From: CAYMAZ01 sp964428185
GTDB taxonomy: Bacteria; Bacteroidota; Bacteroidia; Bacteroidales; DTU049
Direction of reading: 5' to 3'
NCBI GenBank assembly: GCA_964428185.1
Contig: CAYRXH010000004.1
Span: 1-64,000, forward strand
Length of the DNA stretch: 64,000 nt
Shown here: one piece after another, positions 34,943 to 43,052 of the stretch
How the letters are laid out: each line of letters opens with the position of its first letter
Position numbering within the stretch: position 1 is the first letter of the stretch
The notes under the pieces: model-generated
The model's input: the letters and a program-made list of their open reading frames with translations, nothing else
What the model was told of the DNA's origin: nothing
Databases searched by the model: none
Program-made: the position numbers and the translations under genes

Positions 34943-36547
34943 ATGCATGAAACAAAATATATATTTGTAACAGGTGGTGTTGTTTCATCTCTGGGAAAGG
35001 GCATTGTTTCCGCTTCTCTTGCAAAGTTATTGCAGTCTCGTGGTTTTAATGTGGCTATTCAGAAACTTGATCCTTATATCAATGTTGATCCAGGAACCCT
35101 GAATCCTTATGAACATGGTGAATGCTATGTCACTGACGATGGTGCAGAAACAGATCTTGATCTCGGACATTATGAGCGGTATTTGAATATTCCTACATCA
35201 CAGGCAAACAATGTTACCACCGGAAGAATCTATCAGTCAGTCATTGAAAAAGAACGTAAGGGTGATTTTCTTGGCGAAACAGTTCAGGTAATTCCTCATA
35301 TTACTGATGAGATAAAATACAGAGTGAAATTGCTTGCTTCCAATGGGAATTATGATTTTGTGATTACTGAAATCGGTGGAACTGTAGGTGATATTGAATC
35401 TCTTCCCTATATTGAAGCTGTTCGTCAGATGCGCTGGGAAATGGGCAACAAATGTATTACAATTCATCTCACTCTAGTACCGTATATTCCTACTGCAGGT
35501 GAACTGAAAACCAAACCAACTCAGCATTCTGTAAAAACATTGCTTGAACAGGGGGTGCAGCCTGACATTATCGTATGTCGGACACATCTTGCACTCAATG
35601 AACATCTGAAGAATAAAATTGCTCTCTTTTGCAATGTCACTTCTGATGCAGTTATTGAGTGTATTGATGCCGAAACAATTTATGATGTTCCCTTGTTGCT
35701 GAGAAATGAAAAACTGGATGAGGTTGTTTTACGTAAGACCGGTTCAGTGAGCAGGAAGAAACCGGATATGAAGAAATGGGAAGAATTTCTTTACAAGCTC
35801 AAGCATCCCCAAAAAACTGTAAAAATTGCTCTTGTAGGAAAATATGTTGAACTGAAAGATGCCTATATTTCAATTTCTGAATCTTTTATTCATGCAGGAA
35901 CCATTCATCAGGTAAAGGTATGTGTTGAAAAAGTCCATTCAGAAAGCCTCAATGATGAAAATGTCATTAAAAAACTGAAAGGATTTCATGGAATCCTTGT
36001 TGCTCCTGGGTTTGGTGAAAGAGGAATTGAAGGAAAAATTCTTGCAGTAAAATATGCCAGGGAAAATCAAATTCCTTTTCTGGGAATTTGTTTAGGAATG
36101 CAAGTTGCAGTTATTGAATTTGCCCGGAACGTTCTGAAAATGGAAGGAGCTCATTCCCGTGAATTTGACAGACGCACTCCTTTCCCTGTCATTGACATTA
36201 TGGAATCACAGAAAAAAATTACCGGGAAAGGTGGCACCATGAGGTTGGGTGCATATCCCTGCAAACTGAAATCAGGATCTCTTGCAGCAAAAATTTATCA
36301 GACTGATTTTATCTCTGAAAGACACAGACACAGATATGAGTTTAATAATAAATATCTGAAGGATTTTGAAAAGAACGGAATGATCCCTGTTGGTATCAAT
36401 CCTACTGAAGATCTGGTTGAAATGGTTGAAATTCCTTCACATCCCTGGTTTGTTGGTGTGCAGTTCCATCCTGAATACAAGAGTACTGTGGACAGACCTC
36501 ATCCACTTTTTGTTGGTCTGGTAGGTGCTGCAGCTGCGTTAAAATAA
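34943..36547 (+). CDS. pyrG: CTP synthase
   Basis: 534 residues. Makes CTP from UTP, ATP and glutamine. The synthetase domain opens with TKYIFVTGGVVSSLGKGI and carries KLDPYINVDPGTLNPYEHGE; the IEIGGTVGDIES-type segment is present as EIGGTVGDIESLP. The class I amidotransferase domain has the nucleophile in FLGICLGMQVAVIEFAR and the His/Glu pair in QFHPEYKST near residue 510. Full length with no odd features. Between the PLP lyase and yidC, each with its own promoter. Confidence 0.97.
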   Translation: MHETKYIFVTGGVVSSLGKGIVSASLAKLLQSRGFNVAIQKLDPYINVDPGTLNPYEHGECYVTDDGAETDLDLGHYERYLNIPTSQANNVTTGRIYQSVIEKERKGDFLGETVQVIPHITDEIKYRVKLLASNGNYDFVITEIGGTVGDIESLPYIEAVRQMRWEMGNKCITIHLTLVPYIPTAGELKTKPTQHSVKTLLEQGVQPDIIVCRTHLALNEHLKNKIALFCNVTSDAVIECIDAETIYDVPLLLRNEKLDEVVLRKTGSVSRKKPDMKKWEEFLYKLKHPQKTVKIALVGKYVELKDAYISISESFIHAGTIHQVKVCVEKVHSESLNDENVIKKLKGFHGILVAPGFGERGIEGKILAVKYARENQIPFLGICLGMQVAVIEFARNVLKMEGAHSREFDRRTPFPVIDIMESQKKITGKGGTMRLGAYPCKLKSGSLAAKIYQTDFISERHRHRYEFNNKYLKDFEKNGMIPVGINPTEDLVEMVEIPSHPWFVGVQFHPEYKSTVDRPHPLFVGLVGAAAALK

Positions 36548-36629
36548 TTAATGATTCGCTGCTTACCGATATTTTTGTGCTGAAACGTAATTTTTGGTAC
36601 TGAACAATTTACGTTTCCGTCATTTTTTA

Positions 36630-36637
36630 TATATTTG
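36630..36637 (+). promoter_or_regulatory. Bacteroidota -7 promoter box for yidC
   Basis: TATATTTG, 31 bases before the ATG at 36669; it excludes the earlier frame start at 36594. Confidence 0.55.
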
Positions 36638-36668
36638 CCGACTCAAAATTTCATCAAACATTTTTTAT

Positions 36669-38588
36669 ATGTTTAAGGATAAAAACACCCTCATTGGATT
36701 ACTGCTGATTTTTGCCATCATGATCGGCTTTTATTTTTTTACCGCACCTTCAAAAGAAGAGCGTGAAAAAATGCAGAGAGAAAAAGATTCTCTGCAACTG
36801 ATTGAAGAACAAAAAGCAAAAGCAAAGCAGGATAGTATTGAATTGCTCGCTGTAACTGATACTGTTGCTTCTGATACACTGAGAACAGATTCCACCGGAG
36901 TTCCTCAGACAAGTGTATTTGAAACATCAGATTCCATTGAAGAAACTGTGTATTATATTGAAAATGACCTACTGTTGATCGGAATTTCAAATATCGGTGG
37001 AAAAATAAAGACTGTTCAGATCAAAGAGTATCTGAAATATGATAAAACTCCTCTTTATTTGTTTAACAATTCTCTGGATCGGTTTGGACTTACATTTTTT
37101 TCAAATAATAAACCGCTAGTAACAGATGAACTGGTTTTTATCCCTTTGACTGAAACCGAAGACACTTTGATTTCTCTTCCCCAAAATTCTGAAGATACTC
37201 TGCGTTTTGCAATGAGGTTATATCCTGTTGTCAATGATTCACTAAGTCAACCAAAAGAATGGATTGAATACAGGTATTCCCTTGTGAATGGAAGTTATCT
37301 GGTGGGATTTGAAATTGAAATGCATAATATGAAGGAGCTTTTGCCTTCAAATGTCTCATTCATTAACTTTGAGATGTCTGCTGATATGATGCAGCAGGAA
37401 AAATCACTTGACAATGAAAAGAATGTCACAACTGTGTATTATAGTTTCCTTGACGGAGAAGTCGATTATCTTTCTGAGAGTAAAGACGACAAGGAATCAC
37501 TTGTCAATAAAGTGAAATGGGTTTCGTTTAAGCAGCAATTTTTTAGTTTTTCACTCATTTCAGGAAATGGGTTTGACGGGGCCGACATTGAAGTTCTCAA
37601 TGATCAGAATACAGAGGATTCATCCTATCTGAAAACATTACGGACTTCCGTAACAATTCCCATAGGAGATAGGAATTCCTTTACAATACCGATGTCTCTC
37701 TATGCAGGACCCAATAAATATAATATTTTGAAAGATATTAATTTAGGGTTTGAAAGACAAATCCCTCTGGGATGGAGTTTTTTCCTGATGCACTGGATTA
37801 ACAGGTTTGCCGTAATTCCGATTTTTAATTTTCTGGAAGGATTCAATCTTAACTATGGAATCATTATTCTGATTTTAACTATATTATTGAAAATTGTATT
37901 ATTCCCGGTTGCCTATAAAACCTATCTTTCTTCTGCAAGGATGAAAGTGTTAAAACCAGATATTGATGAAATTTCCAAGAAATTTCCCAAAAAGGAAGAT
38001 ATGATGAAAAAGCAGCAGGCAACTATGGAACTATATAAAAAGGCCGGTGTGAACCCCATGTCCGGTTGTTTACCTATGCTTTTACAGTTACCAATTCTCA
38101 TTGCCATGTTCAGATTCTTCCCCGCTTCAATTGAACTCAGGCAGGAGGCTTTTTTATGGGCAGATGACCTTTCTTCATATGATTCTATTCTCGAACTTGG
38201 CTTCAACATCCCTTTTTACGGATCTCATGTTAGTTTGTTTACTCTGTTAATGACCATTTCAACACTGATATATACTAGAGTGAATTTCAAGATGATGGGA
38301 ACACAAAGTCAGATGCCCGGAATGAAAACCATGATGTATCTGATGCCTGTCATGTTCCTCGGTTTCTTTAACAGCTTTTCTTCAGCATTAAGCTATTATT
38401 ATTTTCTGGCCAATATGCTCACCTTTGCCCAAATGGGATTGTTTAACAGGTTTATCAATCATGACAAGATCAGAGAGAAAATATCAGAAAATAAAAAGAA
38501 ACCCGTAAAAAAATCAGGGTTTCAGCAAAGACTTGAACAAATGGCAAAGCAACAACAGGCCAAACAAAAACAGTTTAAGAAAAAATAA
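36669..38588 (+). CDS. yidC: Membrane protein insertase YidC
   Basis: 639 residues. Inserts and folds inner-membrane proteins, alone or with SecYEG. N-terminal membrane segment (TLIGLLLIFAIMIGFYFFT), a charged spacer, a large periplasmic domain (about 90-350), then the conserved five-helix core with ILTILLKIVLFPVAYKTYLSS, the cytoplasmic hairpin RMKVLKPDIDEISKKFP, AGVNPMSGCLPMLLQLPILIAMFRFFP, and YLMPVMFLGFFNSFSSALSYYYFL. A Lys/Gln-rich tail (KQQQAKQKQFKKK) may bind ribosomes. Long form as in Gram-negatives. Start chosen from the promoter and the usual N-terminal helix. Confidence 0.97.
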   Translation: MFKDKNTLIGLLLIFAIMIGFYFFTAPSKEEREKMQREKDSLQLIEEQKAKAKQDSIELLAVTDTVASDTLRTDSTGVPQTSVFETSDSIEETVYYIENDLLLIGISNIGGKIKTVQIKEYLKYDKTPLYLFNNSLDRFGLTFFSNNKPLVTDELVFIPLTETEDTLISLPQNSEDTLRFAMRLYPVVNDSLSQPKEWIEYRYSLVNGSYLVGFEIEMHNMKELLPSNVSFINFEMSADMMQQEKSLDNEKNVTTVYYSFLDGEVDYLSESKDDKESLVNKVKWVSFKQQFFSFSLISGNGFDGADIEVLNDQNTEDSSYLKTLRTSVTIPIGDRNSFTIPMSLYAGPNKYNILKDINLGFERQIPLGWSFFLMHWINRFAVIPIFNFLEGFNLNYGIIILILTILLKIVLFPVAYKTYLSSARMKVLKPDIDEISKKFPKKEDMMKKQQATMELYKKAGVNPMSGCLPMLLQLPILIAMFRFFPASIELRQEAFLWADDLSSYDSILELGFNIPFYGSHVSLFTLLMTISTLIYTRVNFKMMGTQSQMPGMKTMMYLMPVMFLGFFNSFSSALSYYYFLANMLTFAQMGLFNRFINHDKIREKISENKKKPVKKSGFQQRLEQMAKQQQAKQKQFKKK

Positions 38589-38628
38589 AAAAAATTCTTC
38601 AGAAAGATTTTTGTATTAAAAATAATAG

Positions 38629-38636
38629 TATCTTTG
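38629..38636 (+). promoter_or_regulatory. Bacteroidota -7 promoter box for rpsO
   Basis: TATCTTTG, 39 bases before the rpsO ATG, with TTG at 38611-38613 at a shorter than usual spacing (15 bases). Confidence 0.6.
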
Positions 38637-38674
38637 CACTCCGTTTTGAAAATATAAAAAAAAGACTGACCACT

Positions 38675-38944
38675 ATGTATTTAACATCAGAAATTAAAAA
38701 AGAATTATTTAAAAAATACGGAAAATCTGAGTTTGACACAGGTTCACCTGAAGGACAGATTGCATTGTTTACACACAGAATTCAGCATCTCACTCAGCAC
38801 ATGAAACAGAATCGTAACGATAAATTTACAGAAAGGGCACTGGTTCATCTTGTTAGTAAAAGGAGAAAGCAGTTGAATTATCTGAAGAATAATGATATTC
38901 AGAAATATCGTGCAATTATTGCCGAACTCAAACTCCGTAAGTAA
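38675..38944 (+). CDS. rpsO: 30S ribosomal protein S15
   Basis: 89 residues. Binds 16S rRNA and bridges to 23S. Full S15 pattern: FDTGSPEGQIALFTHRIQHLTQHMKQ, HLVSKRRKQLNYLKN and the final KLRK. It precedes pnp as in many bacteria, but a terminator lies between them. Confidence 0.97.
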   Translation: MYLTSEIKKELFKKYGKSEFDTGSPEGQIALFTHRIQHLTQHMKQNRNDKFTERALVHLVSKRRKQLNYLKNNDIQKYRAIIAELKLRK

Positions 38945-38963
38945 AATATTGAAAATAGTAAAA

Positions 38964-39001
38964 CAAAAAGGCAATACATTGAATTGCCTTTTTGTTTTTT
39001 A
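38964..39001 (+). terminator. Rho-independent terminator between rpsO and pnp
   Basis: CAAAAAGGCAAT at 38964-38975 pairs perfectly with ATTGCCTTTTTG at 38983-38994, 7-base loop, followed by a T run. It may also serve as an RNA-processing signal if pnp is expressed by read-through, since no promoter box was found before pnp. Confidence 0.85.
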
Positions 39002-39035
39002 TATATACGTTAAATAGAAAAAAAAATAAGTAAAG

Positions 39036-41180
39036 ATGTACAAGCAAATTACAGAAACATTTCAGTTGAACAGTTCAACGGAAATAAGTATTGAAACAGG
39101 AAAACTCGCCAAGCAGGCTGATGGTTCTGTTGTTGTGAAAATTGGAAACACAATGCTGCTGGCAACGGTGGTAGCGAAAGAGGAAGTTGCAGATAACGTT
39201 GACTTTATGCCTCTTTCTGTGGACTATCAGGAGAAATATGCTGCCCTTGGTCGTTTTCCCGGTGGGTTTTTTAAAAGAGAAGCAAGGCCTTCAGAGTATG
39301 AGATTTTAATCAGCAGGTTGATTGACCGTGCACTTCGTCCCATGTTCCCTGAAGACTTTCATGCTGAAACTCAGGTGCTGGTTTTTTTAATATCCGCTGA
39401 TAAGGAAACTTCTCCAGATGCATATGCAGCTCTTGCAGCTTCTAGTGCTCTCATGGTTTCAGATATCCCATTTCATGGTCCAATTTCTGAAGTTAGGGTG
39501 GCAAGAGTGAACGGTGAATATTTAATCAACCCTCCTGTTTATCTTCTCGAACAGGCAGATCTTGACCTGATAGTGGCAGCAACAATGGATGATATTACCA
39601 TGGTTGAAGGTGAAATGAAAGAAGTATCAGAAGAAGTGATGATGGGAGCATTAAAAGTTGCTCATGAGGCTATAAAGATCCAGTGTCAGGCACAGATCAG
39701 GCTTGCTGCTAAAGTTGAAAAAGCCCAGAATAAGAGGATATATTGTCACGAAAACAATGATGAGGAACTCAAGAACCGGCTGACTGAATTTTGTGAAAAC
39801 AAAATTATGCAGGTTGCCAGACAACACATCACAAATAAGAAAATCAGAAGTGCTTCATTTAAGGAAATTGAAGAACAGTTTATTGAGACAGTACCTGAAG
39901 AATTGCGTGCCGAAAAAATGCCTCTGATAAAGAGATATTTTCATGATTTACATAAGGAAGTTGTTAGGCAGATGGTTCTTCAGGACAGAATCCGTCTTGA
40001 TGGCAGAAAGCTTGATGAAATTCGTCCCATCTGGTGTGAAGTGGATTACCTTCCCGCTGCCCATGGTTCTTCAATATTCACACGTGGAGAGACACAATCT
40101 CTGACTACAGTTACAATCGGAACCTCACTTGATGAACAGATTATTGACGGAGTGGTTTTCGAAGGAAAGAACAGATTTATGCTTCACTATAATTTCCCTC
40201 CATTTTCCACAGGGGAAAATAAAATGCTCAGAACAGGACGTCGCGAAGTAGGTCATGGCAATCTTGCAATGCGTGCATTAAAACCCATGCTTCCCCATGA
40301 AGATGAAAATCCCTATACCATAAGAGTTGTTTCTGATATCCTCGAATCAAACGGATCTTCTTCAATGGCCACCGTTTGTGCCGGTTCACTTGCATTGATG
40401 GATGCAGGAATTAAACTGGCAAAACCAGTTAGTGGTATTGCAATGGGGCTTATTACTGATAAAAAAACCAGAAAATACGCAGTGTTGTCTGATATCCTCG
40501 GGGATGAAGATCATCTGGGTGATATGGATTTTAAAGTGACCGGAACCCATGATGGAATTACAGCCTGTCAGATGGATATTAAAATTGAAGGCCTGTCATA
40601 TGAAATTCTTGCTGAAGCACTAGCTCAGGCAAAACAAGGCAGAGAACATATTCTTGGTGAAATGAAAAAAGCAATCAGTGAGCCCAGAGAAGATTATAAA
40701 CCTCAGGTACCCCGTTTTGCAAAAGTTTCTATTCCCCGTGAATTTATTGGCGCTGTTATCGGTCCGGGTGGAAAACATATTCAGGACCTTCAGAGAGCAA
40801 CAAATTCAACGATAGTTATTCAGGAAGTTGGAGATTTTGGTGTCGTTGAAGTGTTTGCTCCCAATAAATCAGATATTGAAACAGTCTTACTCAGATTAAA
40901 AATGATTACCGCAGTTCCTGAAATTGGAGAAGTTTACGAGGGAACGGTAAAATCAATTCTTGATTTTGGGGTTTTTGTTGAAATACTTCCCGGGAAAGAA
41001 GGCCTTCTGCATATTTCTGAAATTGACTGGAAGCATGTGAAAGATGCCAAGGAATATTTTAAAACAGGAGATGAAGTGAAAGTGAAACTTCTTGATATTG
41101 ATTCCAAAACCGGAAAAATGAAGTTATCAAGAAAAGTTCTGATTCCCCGTCCTGAAAGAAAACCTGACGATCAGCAATAG
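39036..41180 (+). CDS. pnp: Polyribonucleotide nucleotidyltransferase (PNPase)
   Basis: 714 residues. Phosphorolytic 3'-to-5' RNA decay and processing. Two RNase PH domains with an alpha-helical linker (FFKREARPSEYEILISRLIDRALRP in the first; FMLHYNFPPFSTGE and the acidic active-site region GSSSMATVCAGSLALMDAG, GDEDHLGDMDFKVTGT in the second), then a KH domain (FIGAVIGPGGKHIQDLQ) near 570 and an S1 domain (GEVYEGTVKSILDFGVFVEILPGKEGLLHIS) near 640-705. All parts complete. Follows rpsO and a terminator; the usual autocontrol at the 5' leader cannot be judged from sequence alone. Confidence 0.97.
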   Translation: MYKQITETFQLNSSTEISIETGKLAKQADGSVVVKIGNTMLLATVVAKEEVADNVDFMPLSVDYQEKYAALGRFPGGFFKREARPSEYEILISRLIDRALRPMFPEDFHAETQVLVFLISADKETSPDAYAALAASSALMVSDIPFHGPISEVRVARVNGEYLINPPVYLLEQADLDLIVAATMDDITMVEGEMKEVSEEVMMGALKVAHEAIKIQCQAQIRLAAKVEKAQNKRIYCHENNDEELKNRLTEFCENKIMQVARQHITNKKIRSASFKEIEEQFIETVPEELRAEKMPLIKRYFHDLHKEVVRQMVLQDRIRLDGRKLDEIRPIWCEVDYLPAAHGSSIFTRGETQSLTTVTIGTSLDEQIIDGVVFEGKNRFMLHYNFPPFSTGENKMLRTGRREVGHGNLAMRALKPMLPHEDENPYTIRVVSDILESNGSSSMATVCAGSLALMDAGIKLAKPVSGIAMGLITDKKTRKYAVLSDILGDEDHLGDMDFKVTGTHDGITACQMDIKIEGLSYEILAEALAQAKQGREHILGEMKKAISEPREDYKPQVPRFAKVSIPREFIGAVIGPGGKHIQDLQRATNSTIVIQEVGDFGVVEVFAPNKSDIETVLLRLKMITAVPEIGEVYEGTVKSILDFGVFVEILPGKEGLLHISEIDWKHVKDAKEYFKTGDEVKVKLLDIDSKTGKMKLSRKVLIPRPERKPDDQQ

Positions 41181-41198
41181 AGTTTAATATTATTGTTG

Positions 41199-41230
41199 AA
41201 GCGGATGAAATATTTTCATCCGCTTTTTTT
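41199..41230 (+). terminator. Rho-independent terminator after pnp
   Basis: GCGGATGAAA at 41201-41210 pairs with TTTCATCCGC at 41214-41223, loop TAT, extended by AA/TT and followed by eight T. Confidence 0.9.
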
Positions 41231-41233
41231 TAT

Positions 41234-41241
41234 TATTTTTG
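41234..41241 (+). promoter_or_regulatory. Bacteroidota -7 promoter box for rpe
   Basis: TATTTTTG directly after the pnp terminator and 25 bases before the rpe ATG. Confidence 0.55.
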
Positions 41242-41266
41242 CTGTTGATTTTCAATTACCTATCGT

Positions 41267-41920
41267 ATGAACAGGATACTTGCTCCGTCATTATTATCAT
41301 CTGATTTCATGAACCTGCAAAGTGAAATAGAAATGCTCAATTCAAGCAAAGCTCAATGGATTCACTGTGATATCATGGATGGTCATTTTGTGCCAAATCT
41401 TACTTTCGGACCTCCTGTTCTCAAACAAATGAGAAAGTTAACAAAGAAGATCATGGATGTCCATCTGATGATTTCAAATGCGGAGCAATATCTTAATGAC
41501 TATGTGGACGCAGGTGCCGATGTACTCACCCTTCACTGGGAAGCAATTATTCACCTTCATCGTTCGCTTCAGACAATCAAAACCAGAGGTGTCAAAGCAG
41601 GAGTTTCACTGAATCCACATACTCCTGTATCTGTTCTTGAAGATATCCTTCCAATGGCTGATTTGATTCTTCTAATGTCAGTAAATCCGGGTTTTGGTGG
41701 TCAGAAATTTATTACCGGAACTATTGATAAAGTGAAAAAACTGAGTTCAATGAGAGCCCGCCTGAATCCCCAATGCCTCATTCAGGTTGATGGGGGTATC
41801 AGCAAGGAAAATTCAGATGCTCTTTTTCAGGCTGGTGCAAATGTCCTGGTTGCTGGCAATGCAGTGTTTGGATCAGCAGACCCGAGAAAGGAGATTGAAT
41901 TGATTTTGAAGCAGGTATAA
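41267..41920 (+). CDS. rpe: Ribulose-phosphate 3-epimerase
   Basis: 217 residues. TIM-barrel enzyme that interconverts ribulose 5-phosphate and xylulose 5-phosphate in the pentose phosphate pathway. Landmarks: ILAPSLLSSDFMNL, HCDIMDGHFVPNLTFGP with the catalytic Asp and metal-binding residues, MDVHLMI, LLMSVNPGFGGQKFI, and IQVDGGISKENS with the second catalytic Asp. Normal length. Single-gene unit with its own promoter. Confidence 0.96.
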   Translation: MNRILAPSLLSSDFMNLQSEIEMLNSSKAQWIHCDIMDGHFVPNLTFGPPVLKQMRKLTKKIMDVHLMISNAEQYLNDYVDAGADVLTLHWEAIIHLHRSLQTIKTRGVKAGVSLNPHTPVSVLEDILPMADLILLMSVNPGFGGQKFITGTIDKVKKLSSMRARLNPQCLIQVDGGISKENSDALFQAGANVLVAGNAVFGSADPRKEIELILKQV

Positions 41921-42068
41921 ACAAAACACATTATTTCCAATTTTTTTAGTGAGACAAATTTCTAGGTTTGTTATAAAAATAATGTGTTGCAAAAAATGAA
42001 AAAAAAGGACAAATAAGTTTGAACTTTTCTTTGCACAAAGGATGAATGTGAAAAAATATTAAAAACCA

Positions 42069-42100
42069 TTTGGTTATATGAAATAAACTATCTAATTTTG
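42069..42100 (+). promoter_or_regulatory. Promoter of the long ribosomal protein operon
   Basis: TTTG at 42069-42072, a 20-base spacer and TAATTTTG at 42093-42100, about 50 bases before rpsL. It is the only good promoter seen ahead of the 34-gene string that ends with rplQ. The rest of the 230-base gap after rpe holds nothing else I can name. Confidence 0.7.
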
Positions 42101-42150
42101 CAGTCCCAAAAAAACCGAGTTTGAATAAATAAATTAATTAAATTGACTGT

Positions 42151-42534
42151 ATGCCAACAATACAACAATTAGTTCGCAAGGGACGAAAGAAACTTGTTTT
42201 TAAGAGTAAATCACCTGCATTGGACTCCTGTCCTCAGAGACGCGGGGTATGTGTAAGAGTGTATACCACAACTCCCAAAAAGCCCAATTCTGCACTTCGT
42301 AAAGTTGCCCGTGTACGTTTAACAAATCAGAAGGAAGTAAATTCCTATATTCCAGGAGAAGGTCACAATCTTCAGGAGCACTCAATCGTCATGATTCGTG
42401 GTGGCAGAGTAAAAGACCTTCCGGGAGTCCGTTATCATATTATTCGCGGAGCCCTTGATACTTCAGGTGTTGAAGGACGTACACAAAGGCGTTCAAAGTA
42501 TGGGACAAAACGTCCAAAAGTTAAGAAAGCATAA
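42151..42534 (+). CDS. rpsL: 30S ribosomal protein S12
   Basis: 127 residues. Decoding-centre protein. The conserved loops TTPKKPNSALRKVARVRLTN and GGRVKDLPGVRYHIIRGALD are wild-type in form; the Lys residues where streptomycin-resistance changes usually fall are unchanged. First gene of the operon, followed by rpsG and fusA in the classic str order. Confidence 0.98.
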   Translation: MPTIQQLVRKGRKKLVFKSKSPALDSCPQRRGVCVRVYTTTPKKPNSALRKVARVRLTNQKEVNSYIPGEGHNLQEHSIVMIRGGRVKDLPGVRYHIIRGALDTSGVEGRTQRRSKYGTKRPKVKKA

Positions 42535-42561
42535 TCAGACTTAAAATATCATCCAAAATAT

Positions 42562-43029
42562 ATGAGAAAGTCAAAACCAAAAAAACGAATTATTCTTCCT
42601 GATCCGAAGTTTCATGATCCGATGGTGACAAAATTTGTCAACAATCTTATGTTGAATGGTAAGAAAAATGTTGCTTTTGACATTTTTTACAATGCAATTG
42701 AAATTGTATCAGACAAAACCAAGGAAGACGGGCTGGAAGTATTTAAAAAAGCTTTGTCAAATGTTACTCCACAGGTTGAAGTTCGCAGTCGCCGTATAGG
42801 TGGTGCCACTTTTCAGATTCCTTCCGAGATCAGACCAGAGCGAAAATCAAGTATCGGGATGAAAAACCTCATAAATTTTGCCAGGAAGCGTAATGAAAAG
42901 AGAATGGAAAGCAAACTCGCTTCTGAAATCATGGCTGCATATAAAGAAGAAGGTTCAGCCTATAAAAGGAAGGAAGATATCCACAGAATGGCCGAAGCAA
43001 ACAAAGCATTTTCACACTTCAGATTTTAA
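42562..43029 (+). CDS. rpsG: 30S ribosomal protein S7
   Basis: 155 residues. Organises the 3' domain of 16S rRNA and contacts E-site tRNA. Typical segments: FVNNLMLNGKKNVAFDIFYNA, PQVEVRSRRIGGATFQIP and the C-terminal KREDIHRMAEANKAFSHFRF-like end (KRKEDIHRMAEANKAF). Normal length. Confidence 0.98.
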   Translation: MRKSKPKKRIILPDPKFHDPMVTKFVNNLMLNGKKNVAFDIFYNAIEIVSDKTKEDGLEVFKKALSNVTPQVEVRSRRIGGATFQIPSEIRPERKSSIGMKNLINFARKRNEKRMESKLASEIMAAYKEEGSAYKRKEDIHRMAEANKAFSHFRF

Positions 43030-43052
43030 TTACACTATTGAATACGCTGGGA

